A stretch of 64,000 nucleotides of DNA, taken from contig JADJWG010000002.1 in the NCBI GenBank assembly GCA_016716475.1, forward strand, positions 310,001 through 374,000. Reading direction: 5' to 3'. The stretch comes from Phycisphaerales bacterium (lineage in GTDB: Bacteria > Planctomycetota > Phycisphaerae > UBA1845 > Fen-1342). A program made the translations under genes and the position numbers. Positions 26,324 to 34,640 of this stretch are shown here, piece after piece. Positions within the stretch are counted from its first letter, which is position 1. Every line of letters begins with the position of its first letter. Below the pieces are notes generated by a model. It was not told where the DNA came from. It saw only the letters and a list, made by a program, of their open reading frames with translations, and ran no database searches.

Positions 26324-27934
26324 TCACGCTCGTCCGCGACCGTCCGGTTCCACGGCCGGAGTGTCAACCAGGCCGCCCAGGTCGGCGGGCAGATCCGATT
26401 CGATTGGAATCTCTTCGGGCAAACCGGGTGCCCGTTCGCTCCTGACCGCCCGGAGATACTCGGCCGCACCCGCGCCGTATCCGAGTGCCGCGTGGCGCAA
26501 GATGCTCGGCCGATCCCGGAAATCCGCGAACTCCGGATCCCGACGGAGCTCCTCCAGGCGGACCATTCCCGCTCGCAGAAACCCGGCAGGATCGGAGGGC
26601 CAGTACGCGGCTGCCTGTCGGAACACGCTCGGCGTGTCTCGGAAGCATGCGAATTCAGGATCGCCTGCCAGTTCTTCCGACCGACGCATCACGCCTCGTA
26701 GGTACTCAGCAGGGTCGGATGCGTGCGCCACGGCCGCATGCCGCAAGATGCCCGGGGCGGACTGGAACGCCGCAAACTCCGGGTTGCGCTCAAGCGCGTC
26801 GATACGATCCTTGACTTCGCGCAGATACTCCCGCGCCCGGCTGGGATAACGACACGCCGCCTGACGCAGCAGGCTTGGTGTGTCACGGAAACAGGCCCAC
26901 TCGGGTTCATCGGCCAATGCGTCAGCCAATCTGGCGGCGGTTCGCAGGACCTCACCCGCACGGTCCGCGTAGAGAATGGATGCGTCCCGAAGCAGACTCG
27001 GAGAGCCGTGAAAGGCTGCCAGTTCGGGATCGCGGCGGAACTCCTCGATAAGGCGTATGACCTTTCGCAGAAACCCGGCAGGATCAGACGGGTACTTCAC
27101 CGCCGCGTGCTGGTACACGCGCGGCGTCTCCGCGAAGCAGGCGAATTCCGGGTCATGGCGAAGCTCCCTGACAGTTTCGATGACCGACCGCAGGAACTCC
27201 GCCGGGTTCGTTGGGTACGTGAAGGCTGCATACTTCAGCACACTCGGAGTATCACGAAAGCACTCGAACCGCGGATCGCGGCTCAGCGCTTCGACGCGCC
27301 GCTTCACCCCTCGCAGAAACTCCGCACTGCGAGTCGGGTACTTGAGGGCCGCTGCGCGCAACATCCCCGGCGTGTCGCGGAAGCACGCCAGCTCGGGATC
27401 ACGGGAGAGTTCTTCCGTGCGTCGGAGCGCTCCACGCAGGAAGCCTCCGGGATCGGAAGGGTACCCAACGGCAGCAAGGCGGAAGACGCTGGGTGTATCC
27501 CGGAAACCCGCGAAGTGCGGCGACGCCACCAGCGGCGCCAAATCGCCCTGATAGACGGTAACGCTCGCCACCCGGTCAGGAGAAAGGTCAAGCAAGGCTG
27601 CGTTGGCCAGCAGTTCTCCGGTCAGAATCTGGTACACGGGCTTTCTGAGATGCGATGGGATTGAAATTGAACGGCGTCGGCATAGTTCCTCAAACCCTCG
27701 CATAAGCCGCTCGGCGGCTTGCCTCTCGTCGGCAACTGCCGCAGACACCAACCGGCTCCGTTCGATTGTCGAGACGGACGCCGCGGCCGTCGCATCGGAT
27801 AGATGCACACCACCCCTGAGCGCCTTCCCGCTCATGCGTTGCACTTCGCGGGCCTCGGCGATGAACCGCTCCGCTGCTTTCAGGGCATCCAGGTCGATGC
27901 CTGTTGCGCCCAACTCCTCTTCCGCCTCCGACAT
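26324..27934 (-). CDS. Protein of nine tandem 41-residue repeats, unknown family
   Basis: This 536-residue protein has an N-terminal helical region (1-134), nine consecutive 41-residue repeats (about 135-501) and an acidic, Pro-rich tail. Each repeat reads roughly LxxDPEFACFRDTPS, then hydrophobic residues with AA, then YPSDPAEFLR and a charged helix such as xVxRRxEE. Two predicted helices per unit suggest an alpha-solenoid. The repeat does not match ankyrin, TPR, PPR, HEAT or Sel1 as I know them. No signal peptide is present. ATG 27934 has GGAG immediately adjacent, so the exact start is uncertain. A TGTCA direct-repeat box lies 68 bp upstream. Probably a protein-binding scaffold; function unknown. 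Confidence 0.8.
   Translation of the reverse strand: MSEAEEELGATGIDLDALKAAERFIAEAREVQRMSGKALRGGVHLSDATAAASVSTIERSRLVSAAVADERQAAERLMRGFEELCRRRSISIPSHLRKPVYQILTGELLANAALLDLSPDRVASVTVYQGDLAPLVASPHFAGFRDTPSVFRLAAVGYPSDPGGFLRGALRRTEELSRDPELACFRDTPGMLRAAALKYPTRSAEFLRGVKRRVEALSRDPRFECFRDTPSVLKYAAFTYPTNPAEFLRSVIETVRELRHDPEFACFAETPRVYQHAAVKYPSDPAGFLRKVIRLIEEFRRDPELAAFHGSPSLLRDASILYADRAGEVLRTAARLADALADEPEWACFRDTPSLLRQAACRYPSRAREYLREVKDRIDALERNPEFAAFQSAPGILRHAAVAHASDPAEYLRGVMRRSEELAGDPEFACFRDTPSVFRQAAAYWPSDPAGFLRAGMVRLEELRRDPEFADFRDRPSILRHAALGYGAGAAEYLRAVRSERAPGLPEEIPIESDLPADLGGLVDTPAVEPDGRGRA
26432..27532 (-). repeat. Nine tandem 123-bp coding repeats
   Basis: This is the DNA that encodes the nine 41-residue units. 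All nine align without gaps except the last, which is two residues shorter. Units 1, 2, 3, 6 and 8 keep FRDTPS exactly or nearly so; unit 5 is the most diverged (FHGSPS). Divergence between units is too great for a recent duplication, so the period is maintained by selection on the protein. Confidence 0.85.
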
Positions 27935-28001
27935 CTCCGATCAACGACTCATCGTTCTCTCCGTGGACCATACCTGTAGCACGTGCGGCGGCGATCGCGT
28001 G

Positions 28002-28017
28002 TGACGTTTGCATGACA
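28002..28017 (-). promoter_or_regulatory. TGTCA direct-repeat box A, upstream of the nine-repeat gene
   Basis: In the sense of the gene: TTGTCA-TGCAAA-CGTCA, two pentamers 11 bp apart, 68 bp before the start codon. It belongs to a set of five similar boxes (see those at 29299, 35126, 36151 and 37020). Confidence 0.6.
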
Positions 28018-28096
28018 AATGCGCCGCGCGTGCTTCCGATTCGCCCAGTGTGCCACATGTCCGCGCCAAGCGCGAGCACTCTTCGCTGTCCAGCCC

Positions 28097-28426
28097 CTAA
28101 GCCGCCAGTGCCGCAATTGACGAAGCAGGGAGCCAGTCCGACAGCGCCGTCCGCGCCGGTACGACCAGTTCCCGGATCTGATACGCGCAGCCGATCCGAC
28201 GCGGCGCGGACAGCCGCCGCCGTAGCCGATCGTGCAGGATGGCGCGGGCGTCGTCCGCATCCGGGCCGGCAAACCGGAGCTCACGGAGAGATTGACCAAC
28301 CCGTCCGTAGCGGACGGTGACGACCCAGTGGCCGAGCAGGTCCCGGCCGACGGCCAGCTCGTACCGCCGGTGATGGTTCAGCTCGTCGCTGTGCGCCTCC
28401 AGGGCGATCGTCAGGAGGTCGAGCAT
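28097..28426 (-). CDS. WGR-like domain protein
   Basis: The 109-residue protein starts inside the end of the resolvase gene (16-bp overlap). Residues about 20-75 resemble a WGR domain: RYELAVGRDLLGHWVVTVRY, then GRVG and a helix (DDARAILHDRLRRRL). The defining WGR is YGR here. WGR domains are proposed nucleic-acid-binding modules, found alone on mobile elements and in PARPs. Tight overlap with the resolvase suggests co-expression. The family call is moderate. Confidence 0.6.
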   Translation of the reverse strand: MLDLLTIALEAHSDELNHHRRYELAVGRDLLGHWVVTVRYGRVGQSLRELRFAGPDADDARAILHDRLRRRLSAPRRIGCAYQIRELVVPARTALSDWLPASSIAALAA

Positions 28427-29004
28427 CCCGCCTCCGTCGCCGGTGATTCCCTCAGGTACTGGTAAAGCGTCTCGCGGCTGATACCGAACTCGCGGGCGAG
28501 GCGAGCCTTCTTCTCGCCCCCGGCGACGCGGGCGCGCAGTTCGGCGATGCGCTCCGGTGACAGCGCCCGCTTGCGGCCGCGATACACGCCGCGCTGCTTG
28601 GCCAGCGCGATGCCCTCGCGCTGCCGCTCGCGGATGAGTTCACGCTCGAACTGGCCCACCGCGCCGAGCACGGTGAGCATGAGGTTCGCCATCGGCGAAT
28701 CCTCGCCGGTGAAAAGCAGGTTCTCCTTGATGAACTGGACGCGGATGCCGCGTCGGGTCTGCTCCTGGACGACGCGGCGCAGGTCGTCCACGTTGCGCGC
28801 CAGGCGGTCCATGCTGTGGACGACGATCGTGTCCCCTTCGCGGGCGTAGGCGACCAGCGCCTTGAGTTCGGGACGGTCGGTGTCCTTCCCGGATGCCGCG
28901 TCGGTGAACACGCGGTCGAGTTGCACCCCTTCGAGTTGCCGCTCCGCGTTCTGATCGTACGAACTGACCCGCACGTACCCGATCCGTTGACCCTTCCCCG
29001 ACAC
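28411..29004 (-). CDS. Tn3-type serine resolvase/invertase
   Basis: The 197-residue protein starts at GTG 29004 after GGAGGGAAGG. The catalytic domain opens IGYVRVSSYDQNAERQ, with nucleophile Ser14 by alignment to gamma-delta resolvase. It contains the conserved MDRLARNVDDLRR helix, and an E helix of the PMANLMLTVLGAVGQFER type. A C-terminal HTH (about 150-185, KKARLAREFGISRETLYQYL) binds res subsites. Small resolvases of this kind resolve dimers or invert DNA. A three-part res-like site lies just upstream. Confidence 0.92.
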   Translation of the reverse strand: MSGKGQRIGYVRVSSYDQNAERQLEGVQLDRVFTDAASGKDTDRPELKALVAYAREGDTIVVHSMDRLARNVDDLRRVVQEQTRRGIRVQFIKENLLFTGEDSPMANLMLTVLGAVGQFERELIRERQREGIALAKQRGVYRGRKRALSPERIAELRARVAGGEKKARLAREFGISRETLYQYLRESPATEAGCSTS

Positions 29005-29016
29005 CTTCCCTCCATA

Positions 29017-29138
29017 CTGTCAGGAAAGGTCTATGACATCGCGCCGCACCTGTCAACAAATACTTGAAGCGACTCTACTCTGACAGGCTCCGCGCAAACT
29101 GTCTGACATCAGGCTGGGGTAGACCCTACCCTGACAGG
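29017..29138. promoter_or_regulatory. Candidate res site of the resolvase (three subsites)
   Basis: Reading toward the resolvase, three segments begin TGTCA and end in TGACA or its equivalent. Subsites III and II each open with cctgtcagRgtagRgtc (29138-29122 and 29087-29071, 51 bp apart), and subsite I spans 29038-29017. TGTC-type half-sites are the Tn3/gamma-delta resolvase consensus, and the position beside the gene is standard. The resolvase promoter probably overlaps it, giving autoregulation. Confidence 0.6.
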
Positions 29139-29180
29139 TTGGACGCCGGCCGCGCTCTCGGATGACTGGTTCACACCATT

Positions 29181-29251
29181 CTTCCACCGCCAGAGTAATT
29201 CTATTCGGCGGATCCCGCCGCCATGAAAGCCGTCCCTCCGCGCGGTGGAAG
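29181..29251. other. Structured inverted repeat
   Basis: cttccaccgc (29181-29190) is exactly complementary to gcggtggaag (29242-29251), and the interval contains a second stem, ggcgg/ccgcc (29207-29211 with 29215-29219). It lies between the res site and a small membrane protein gene. It could be part of an oriT, a small RNA or a protein-binding site; nothing decides between these. Confidence 0.4.
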
Positions 29252-29298
29252 GATGCGCATGGAAAGCATGTAGCCACTGGCGGATGCGCTCAGTCATT

Positions 29299-29314
29299 TG
29301 TCACACAATTGTCA
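29299..29314 (+). promoter_or_regulatory. TGTCA direct-repeat box B
   Basis: TTGTCA-CACAAT-TGTCAT (pentamers at 29299 and 29310, period 11), 60 bp before the small membrane protein start. A TATGGT that could serve as -10 lies 24 bp further at 29339-29344. The orientation relative to the gene matches the boxes read on the other strand. Confidence 0.6.
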
Positions 29315-29373
29315 TTCACAGACGCGATCGGATGCGCTATGGTCGCGGTTTACCAGCTCACACTTTGCTCCTG

Positions 29374-29592
29374 ATGTCCGCACCCAACCCGCTTCACCTC
29401 GCCAACACCGCCCAGCAGATGGCCCGCAGCGCACCCGCATCCGACGCGGTCGTCTTCAACAAGGTCGCGATGGTCTGCATGGGCGTGATGGCGGTGGCGT
29501 CGGTTATGCAGGTGCTCCAGCCGTTGCTCCGCGACCTGAACCGCAAGCACGCTGCCGACGAGCACCGACGGGGACGCGGGCGCGGTCGCTGA
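29374..29592 (+). CDS. Small single-pass membrane protein
   Basis: The 72-residue ORF (MSAPNPLHLANTAQQMARSA onward) has one hydrophobic helix (about residues 28-50, FNKVAMVCMGVMAVASVMQV). Its C-terminus is strongly basic and ends GRGRGR. The ribosome-binding site is weak. Support comes from the upstream TGTCA box and from its being the only open frame in the interval. It is the one gene of this group read on the + strand. Function unknown. Confidence 0.5.
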   Translation: MSAPNPLHLANTAQQMARSAPASDAVVFNKVAMVCMGVMAVASVMQVLQPLLRDLNRKHAADEHRRGRGRGR

Positions 29593-29600
29593 CCGCAGCA

Positions 29601-30020
29601 CTACCACTCGATCGCATCGACCACTGTCTCGCTATCGCCGGCCTGTAAACCGGCGTTGCGGTCGGCCTCCCTCACCCACGGCACGCGGTGGCGCGTGATG
29701 CCCTCGAAGAGACGCACCGAGGGGCGGACGTCGGCGTTGAGATTGCGGCCCCTGATGCGGATCTTCTGCCCTCCCGCCGACAGAGTGATGCCTTCCGAAG
29801 GATCGAACTCGACCCGCTCCAGCCAGCCGTAGCCGATAGCCACGATGCTGCCGTCCTTGCGGCGCAGCTCCAGCATGACGGCCCGGTCGCGGATGCCGCC
29901 GCGCAGCCAGCCGAAGGCGCCGAGGTCGTCGCAGGCGTCCGCTTCCGCGTGGTTGTCGCTCGCTCCCAGGCGGGACTCGCGGCCCGTCACGTATCGTTGC
30001 AGCACGGCGCTATCGCTCAT
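29601..30020 (-). CDS. Hypothetical protein downstream of the relaxase
   Basis: The 139-residue protein has an N-terminal polar region, then a predicted beta-rich domain (RDRAVMLELRRKDGSIVAIG, then LERVEFDPSEGITLSAGGQK). Its start overlaps the end of the relaxase gene by 11 bp, which argues for one operon and for a real gene. No family recognised. It is probably an accessory factor of conjugative DNA processing, by position only. Confidence 0.65.
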   Translation of the reverse strand: MSDSAVLQRYVTGRESRLGASDNHAEADACDDLGAFGWLRGGIRDRAVMLELRRKDGSIVAIGYGWLERVEFDPSEGITLSAGGQKIRIRGRNLNADVRPSVRLFEGITRHRVPWVREADRNAGLQAGDSETVVDAIEW

Positions 30021-32658
30021 GGATCAATCGCTCCTGTTCTGTGTGCATGTTGCGCGCGGCGTCGGGAATCGCCGCCAGCCGCTCCAACCTTTGCAGCGTG
30101 GCGGCGCGCTCTCGCACGTCCCGCCCGGCAACGAACTCCGTCGCCGTAAGCCGGTCATCCGAACGGCTGACCGCTTCCAGCAGGGCCTCCTTGTCATCGG
30201 TGTAGATGGTCGCGCGTTCGCGCCCGCGGCTGACGCTGACGTAGAACTGCTCGCGTGACGACGCGGGCAGTGAGTCGGACGACTGACCAATGAATACGCG
30301 GTCCACCGTCTTGCCCTGGGAAGCATGGCTCGTCACGACGTAGCCGTGCGCCAGGTGGCCGTAGTGTTTCGAGACGGTCCAGCCGTTCTGCAGGACGATG
30401 TTCCCGCCGGCGTCGAAGCCGCGCACCGTGCAGAGCGCGCCGTTGTTGAGCCGGTGCCTGCCGTCGGCCGTCATGCCGTTCTTCGTGACGCGCAGCACGT
30501 CGCCGGGGGCAATGGGCAAGACCGACGGCCGGTAGACCTGGAAGTGGTCGGCCTGGTCGAGCGGCAGGGGATCATCACCGACCGCGACGCGTTCGCCCTT
30601 GCGATGCCCCTTCGCGTTCTGGTGGAACACCAGCACGTCGCCGGGAGCGTAGTTCAGCGCGTCCGCCCTCTCCGCTTCCGTCAGGTTCGCGCTCTCCAGC
30701 GCCAGGAAGATCCGCTCCCCTTCGGCCAGCCGGCCGGATTGCTTGAGCCGCGCGCGGATTTCATCGGTGATCCACTCGCCCTCTAGGTGCGTCGGCGAGA
30801 CGACCAGCGCCGTCTTCCCCTCTTCCACCGACGCCACGTAATCCTCGGCCAGTGCCTTGTAGCGCTCCGTCTCGCCGATCTCGCGTATCCACCCCAACCG
30901 ATCCAGCTCGCGGAAGCCGTCCTCCGTTCGGGCTTCACTCAGCGCCCGCACGGCTTCCCGGTAGTCGCGGCGCTGCCGCAAAATCTCCCGAATCTCTGCC
31001 GGCACGAGACCGGCTTCCTCTTCGAGCAGCCGCAGCGCCGCACCGCGTTCGACCGAGCCGTGCTGCCGGCGATCGCCGGAGAGGATGACCCGCGCCTCCA
31101 GCCGGTCCGCCAGGTCGAACACTCTCGCCATCGTCCTCGAGCCGAGCAGCCCTGCCTCGTCGATCCAGACGACCTGCCCGGCGACCTGCGCCTGCATCCG
31201 CTCATCCACAAGCAGCCGCGCCACGGTGTCGGCGTCGGCAAATCCCTCGACGTCGCGCAGCACGCCGCGGCTGGCGTCCGCTGAAGGAGCGAAGACAAAG
31301 GCGCGGCGCCCGCCCGCCTCAATGCCCTCGACGGCTTCCTTCATCATCGTCGTCTTGCCCGTGCCGGCGGCGCCCCGGATCAGGATCACCCGGTCGGTCG
31401 ATTCCAGCACATGCCGCACGGCGCGTTGCTGGTCGGCGTTGAGCCAGTCGCGCGTGAGCGCGTGGTTCGCCGTACCGAGCGGCCGGCACGTCCCCCTGCC
31501 CCCGCGCGCGAAGCCGAGCATGCGCGTCTCTTCCTCCAGCACGCTCCGCGTCGTGGCCAGCCGTCGCCCGTTCCGTTCGGCGGTCACCAGGTGCTCCGCC
31601 TCCAGGCTGCGCGTCACCGACTCCGGCGAGGCGCGGCCGACCGAGTGTTTCATGGCTTCGGCGAGCAGCTTTCGTTCCGGGACGACGGCGCTGCGCTCGA
31701 AGCAGTGCCCCACGGCGTGCAGCGCCGCCTCGCGCGCCGCCCGGCCGTCCTCCGGGATGCTCTCGAGTCCGAGGCGGCTCTTCGCGGCCGTCAGCGCGGC
31801 CAGCTCATCCGCCGTCATGCGGGACATCCACTCGCCGCGCAGCTCGTCGAGCGTCAGGTCCTTCTGCTTCTTCTCCCGTGTCTTCGCGCCCAGTTCGCCC
31901 TTGGCTCGTGGGTCGGTGATGCCGGCCTCGCTTGCCTTCTCTTCAATGAGCGCCGTCCGCCTTGAGAACTTCTCGATGGCCGACTGCGGCACGCCGGCCA
32001 GTTCCCAGCCGTGCTTGGTCCGCCGCGTCGGCAGGCCGAGTTCCTCCAGCCGCCGCGCCAGGCGCGAATGGAACACCGCCTCGAAGAACGGCGCATCGCG
32101 CTTCAGCCCCGCGAACTGCCCGGCCTTCCAGCGGGACTCCTTGTCGTCCCAGGTCGTGTTGAACACGAAGCAGTGCGCGTGCAGGTGCGGGTCGGGCACG
32201 CCGTCCACCGGCCGAGCCGTGAAGTGGACGAACTCGCCCCACACCATGTTGCCGGTCGTCCGGTCCTCGTTGCGACCGCCGACGCGCACGCGCGTCTGCA
32301 TCTCGGATTCGATATCCTCCATCGTCGCCTCGACCGACTCGCGGAAGGCGTCGAGGAGTCGCTCGTCGCGCGTGAGCCCGTAGAGGATCGAGACGCTCTT
32401 GGGCACGTGGAAGTTGAAGTCGTAGCCGACCCGCCGGTCGCGCTTCGTGCGCGGCGTCAGCGTCTCGCCCGTCGCCGGGTGGCGATTGTCGCACAGCGCA
32501 TCCCAGTCCTCCCGGCGCACGTTGCCGGAAAGGCCGAGCCGCCCGGCCCCCTCGCCTTTCCATGCGCCGACGAGTTCCTGCCCCTCCGCGTAGTAGTCGG
32601 CGGTCGAGTAGTAGCTCTTGGCGCCTTCGGGCGTACTGTTCTGGGTGATGCGAAGCAT
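30010..32658 (-). CDS. MobF-family relaxase-helicase (TrwC/TraI-like)
   Basis: The 882-residue protein has an N-terminal relaxase domain with candidate catalytic tyrosines at 16-17 and 22-23. The metal-binding three-His motif is PDPHLHAHCF (H158, H160, H162). The SF1B helicase half follows: Walker A RGAAGTGKTTM near 428, Walker B VWIDEAGLLG near 490, and a late motif (GYVVTSHASQGKTVDRVFIG). It would nick at oriT, stay bound to the 5' end and unwind the transferred strand. It is shorter than F TraI (about 1750) and close to TrwC (about 960). The oriT was not identified. Confidence 0.93.
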   Translation of the reverse strand: MLRITQNSTPEGAKSYYSTADYYAEGQELVGAWKGEGAGRLGLSGNVRREDWDALCDNRHPATGETLTPRTKRDRRVGYDFNFHVPKSVSILYGLTRDERLLDAFRESVEATMEDIESEMQTRVRVGGRNEDRTTGNMVWGEFVHFTARPVDGVPDPHLHAHCFVFNTTWDDKESRWKAGQFAGLKRDAPFFEAVFHSRLARRLEELGLPTRRTKHGWELAGVPQSAIEKFSRRTALIEEKASEAGITDPRAKGELGAKTREKKQKDLTLDELRGEWMSRMTADELAALTAAKSRLGLESIPEDGRAAREAALHAVGHCFERSAVVPERKLLAEAMKHSVGRASPESVTRSLEAEHLVTAERNGRRLATTRSVLEEETRMLGFARGGRGTCRPLGTANHALTRDWLNADQQRAVRHVLESTDRVILIRGAAGTGKTTMMKEAVEGIEAGGRRAFVFAPSADASRGVLRDVEGFADADTVARLLVDERMQAQVAGQVVWIDEAGLLGSRTMARVFDLADRLEARVILSGDRRQHGSVERGAALRLLEEEAGLVPAEIREILRQRRDYREAVRALSEARTEDGFRELDRLGWIREIGETERYKALAEDYVASVEEGKTALVVSPTHLEGEWITDEIRARLKQSGRLAEGERIFLALESANLTEAERADALNYAPGDVLVFHQNAKGHRKGERVAVGDDPLPLDQADHFQVYRPSVLPIAPGDVLRVTKNGMTADGRHRLNNGALCTVRGFDAGGNIVLQNGWTVSKHYGHLAHGYVVTSHASQGKTVDRVFIGQSSDSLPASSREQFYVSVSRGRERATIYTDDKEALLEAVSRSDDRLTATEFVAGRDVRERAATLQRLERLAAIPDAARNMHTEQERLIHER

Positions 32659-33211
32659 GGTGACGCGATAGTTCCTACCGCGTCATTCGCAATCGTCAAG
32701 AAGTTGTTCGCGTGGGGGTTGATTTCTTTCACCGAGTTTCACGACGGACCGACCGAACATGAGCGGCCGGCTCTGTCTTGCCACGGGTTTCAAGCGGACT
32801 TCCTCTCGGCGGTTTTATGTGAGGGTAGAGCCTCCCGTTGGTCCATTTCCAGCCAACCGACCCACCGGGACCATGACGGCCTGAACTTGCCCACCCCCGG
32901 CGGATTCCACGCTGGGTCAGCTCACCTCCACCCCGCATACAGGCACTGTCATCGAAGCGTCACGTGCTATAAGCCGAAGCTCGGTTCCCAGACCCAAGCG
33001 ATCTGCTGGGTTCCCGCACATTCCCGCGCTCCTCACATGGCGCAGGACAGCGCTGGGATCAAGAGCGAGAGCGCGCATGCCCGCGCTGCAGTGACAGATT
33101 GTCCAGCGCGCGCAGCATCGGATCCTTCCGCAACAATCGCGGAAGAGCCCGAGGCCCAGGTGCAGTATCTCCTCCCCACCGCTCCCGGGCTCGCTGCATC
33201 AGACAGCTCAT
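32659..33211. other. Non-coding region upstream of the relaxase
   Basis: 553 bp between the relaxase start and the pilin-like gene stop. MobF oriT sites often lie here, but I cannot point to a nic site. One further period-11 repeat, TGTCA-TCGAAG-CGTCA, is at 32947-32962 on the + strand with no clear gene downstream. The relaxase promoter should be near 32690 (TTGACG on the minus strand). Confidence 0.45.
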
Positions 33212-34045
33212 CTACCAAGACATGCGGACTCGCAGAGCACATGCTGGGATATGATTGCTCAACATGTAGCCGTCGCCTAGGTCAAGCCCCTCTACGCAGG
33301 CAGTGTCTCCCACAGCGGGAGGTTGATTCAACGCCCCTGAGACGCCGGGTCCACGAGCAACGATGTGCCCGGTATTCGGCATACCGTCATCGCTCTTGCT
33401 TTCCAGCTGGAAGCACTCGGCGGGCGTCAACTGCGGACTCGCTGCGATGTACTCACCATTCGCCCCAATCTCCGTTACGGCATTGAGCTCATAGTAATGC
33501 CGTCCCGCATGGGAGAAGCCGACAATGGAGTTGGACCGTCCCAGTCGCGCAGGCGGTAAACTCCGTGTGACGTCTGTTATGGGACCGGTCGGCAACCCGG
33601 TCGATGACACGATCGCACTATTCCCTTCCGTTCCGAACGCACCATCGATCAGACCCGCTTCGGACAGGTGTCGGAAATGAGCCAGAGGTTCGCCGACGGC
33701 CACTGGTGAGCTATCTGTGGGGTTCACGTTCTCGATCACTCCATTGCCATCACCCAGGCCGACGCCGCCTGCGTTCGCGCCGGTGAACGCGAAGAAGCCG
33801 AATGCGGACGCCTGAGCGACTTGCAGGTCACCCGGAATCCCACCAAATCGCCCACGATATGTTTGCACTGCCGCGTTGTATTGCTCCAGCTGCCCGATTG
33901 TCGCCCGGACTTCGGCCGCCCTGACCAGGTCGCGCCCAGCAAGTATGACACCGGTTATCAGTCCGATGACAACCAAGACGACTGCTACCTCAACGAGGGT
34001 GACTCCGTCGTGACGAGCCGCCCTGTTAAACTCACATCCCGTCAT
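33212..34045 (-). CDS. Type IV pilin-like (prepilin) protein
   Basis: The 277-residue protein has a class III prepilin signature. A short basic leader ends in G, followed by VTLVEVAVVLVVIGLI: Gly(-1), Glu(+5) and an uninterrupted hydrophobic helix. The pilin alpha-1 continuation (IGQLEQYNAAVQTYRGRFGG, then IPGDL) matches minor-pilin/PulG-type proteins. Four cysteines lie in the C-terminal third. No pilus assembly genes are in the window, so it would have to use host machinery or serve as a pseudopilin adhesin. It is the third gene after an ankyrin gene. Confidence 0.82.
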   Translation of the reverse strand: MTGCEFNRAARHDGVTLVEVAVVLVVIGLITGVILAGRDLVRAAEVRATIGQLEQYNAAVQTYRGRFGGIPGDLQVAQASAFGFFAFTGANAGGVGLGDGNGVIENVNPTDSSPVAVGEPLAHFRHLSEAGLIDGAFGTEGNSAIVSSTGLPTGPITDVTRSLPPARLGRSNSIVGFSHAGRHYYELNAVTEIGANGEYIAASPQLTPAECFQLESKSDDGMPNTGHIVARGPGVSGALNQPPAVGDTACVEGLDLGDGYMLSNHIPACALRVRMSW

Positions 34046-34067
34046 CGTAAACCTTCACTCGTTTACG
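34046..34067 (-). promoter_or_regulatory. Leader hairpin overlapping the pilin ribosome-binding site
   Basis: In the mRNA sense, cgtaaac-gagtgaag-gtttacg ends directly before the pilin ATG. The 7-bp stem's loop and 3' arm contain the GAAGG ribosome-binding site, so folding would hide it. This may be a translational control element or an operator with dyad symmetry. Confidence 0.45.
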
Positions 34068-34142
34068 GTTGTATCCCGCTTGCACTGCCGCCACCTGGCA
34101 TTGCCTGAATATGGTGCCACCGCGCTGTCAGCGCACCGAACG

Positions 34143-34640
34143 CTAACGCGATCGGTCCTCCACACCCAGGCTCGCTGCTCGGCGTAAAGATACGACCGTC
34201 GTCTGATCGTGGAGGCATTCTTCCGACAGCAGCGCCCCAAGGCGAAGCTTGCCACACAGTTGAGACAGAAGCTCTCGCGCTTCGATCCCCTGTGCGGTAG
34301 TGTCGGTAAACAGATGGTACATCCCGGATATGGCCACCAGAGCGTCCTGTCGTCGCATCTCAACAACGCGTCTCCCATTCAACGCTGCATCGAGAGTCAT
34401 AAACGCGTCGGCAATCAGCGAAACTGTTTCAGCAGGAAGCCCGTGCAGGCGCTCCTTATCGAACCAAGCCGCCCACGACACCGCACGTACCCTCGCCTCG
34501 TCACTAGGATACTGCGGCCACCAAACGAGCGGCAGGCATGCACTCGCCACTTTCCCATGTATCCGCATGCGAAACTCGCGGTCCTCCCTATAGGACTCCA
34601 CGACAGTCACCGGGAGTGTTGCCCTACCGGCGCCTTCCAT
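34143..34640 (-). CDS. Hypothetical protein between ankyrin and pilin genes
   Basis: I use ATG 34640 (MEGAGRATLPVTVVESYRED), which overlaps the upstream ankyrin gene by 17 bp; the same frame is open further upstream but only inside that gene. The 165-residue protein has a Trp-rich middle (LPLVWWPQYPSDEARVRAVS) and a predicted helical C-terminal half. No signal peptide and no family recognised. Overlap with the ankyrin gene and 97 bp to the pilin gene suggest a three-gene unit. Confidence 0.6.
   Translation of the reverse strand: MEGAGRATLPVTVVESYREDREFRMRIHGKVASACLPLVWWPQYPSDEARVRAVSWAAWFDKERLHGLPAETVSLIADAFMTLDAALNGRRVVEMRRQDALVAISGMYHLFTDTTAQGIEARELLSQLCGKLRLGALLSEECLHDQTTVVSLRRAASLGVEDRSR

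Noticed and set aside
32011..33486. 491-codon + strand frame from the relaxase into the pilin region
   Set aside because: Mostly antisense to the relaxase; the part in the gap has no ribosome-binding site and low-complexity composition.
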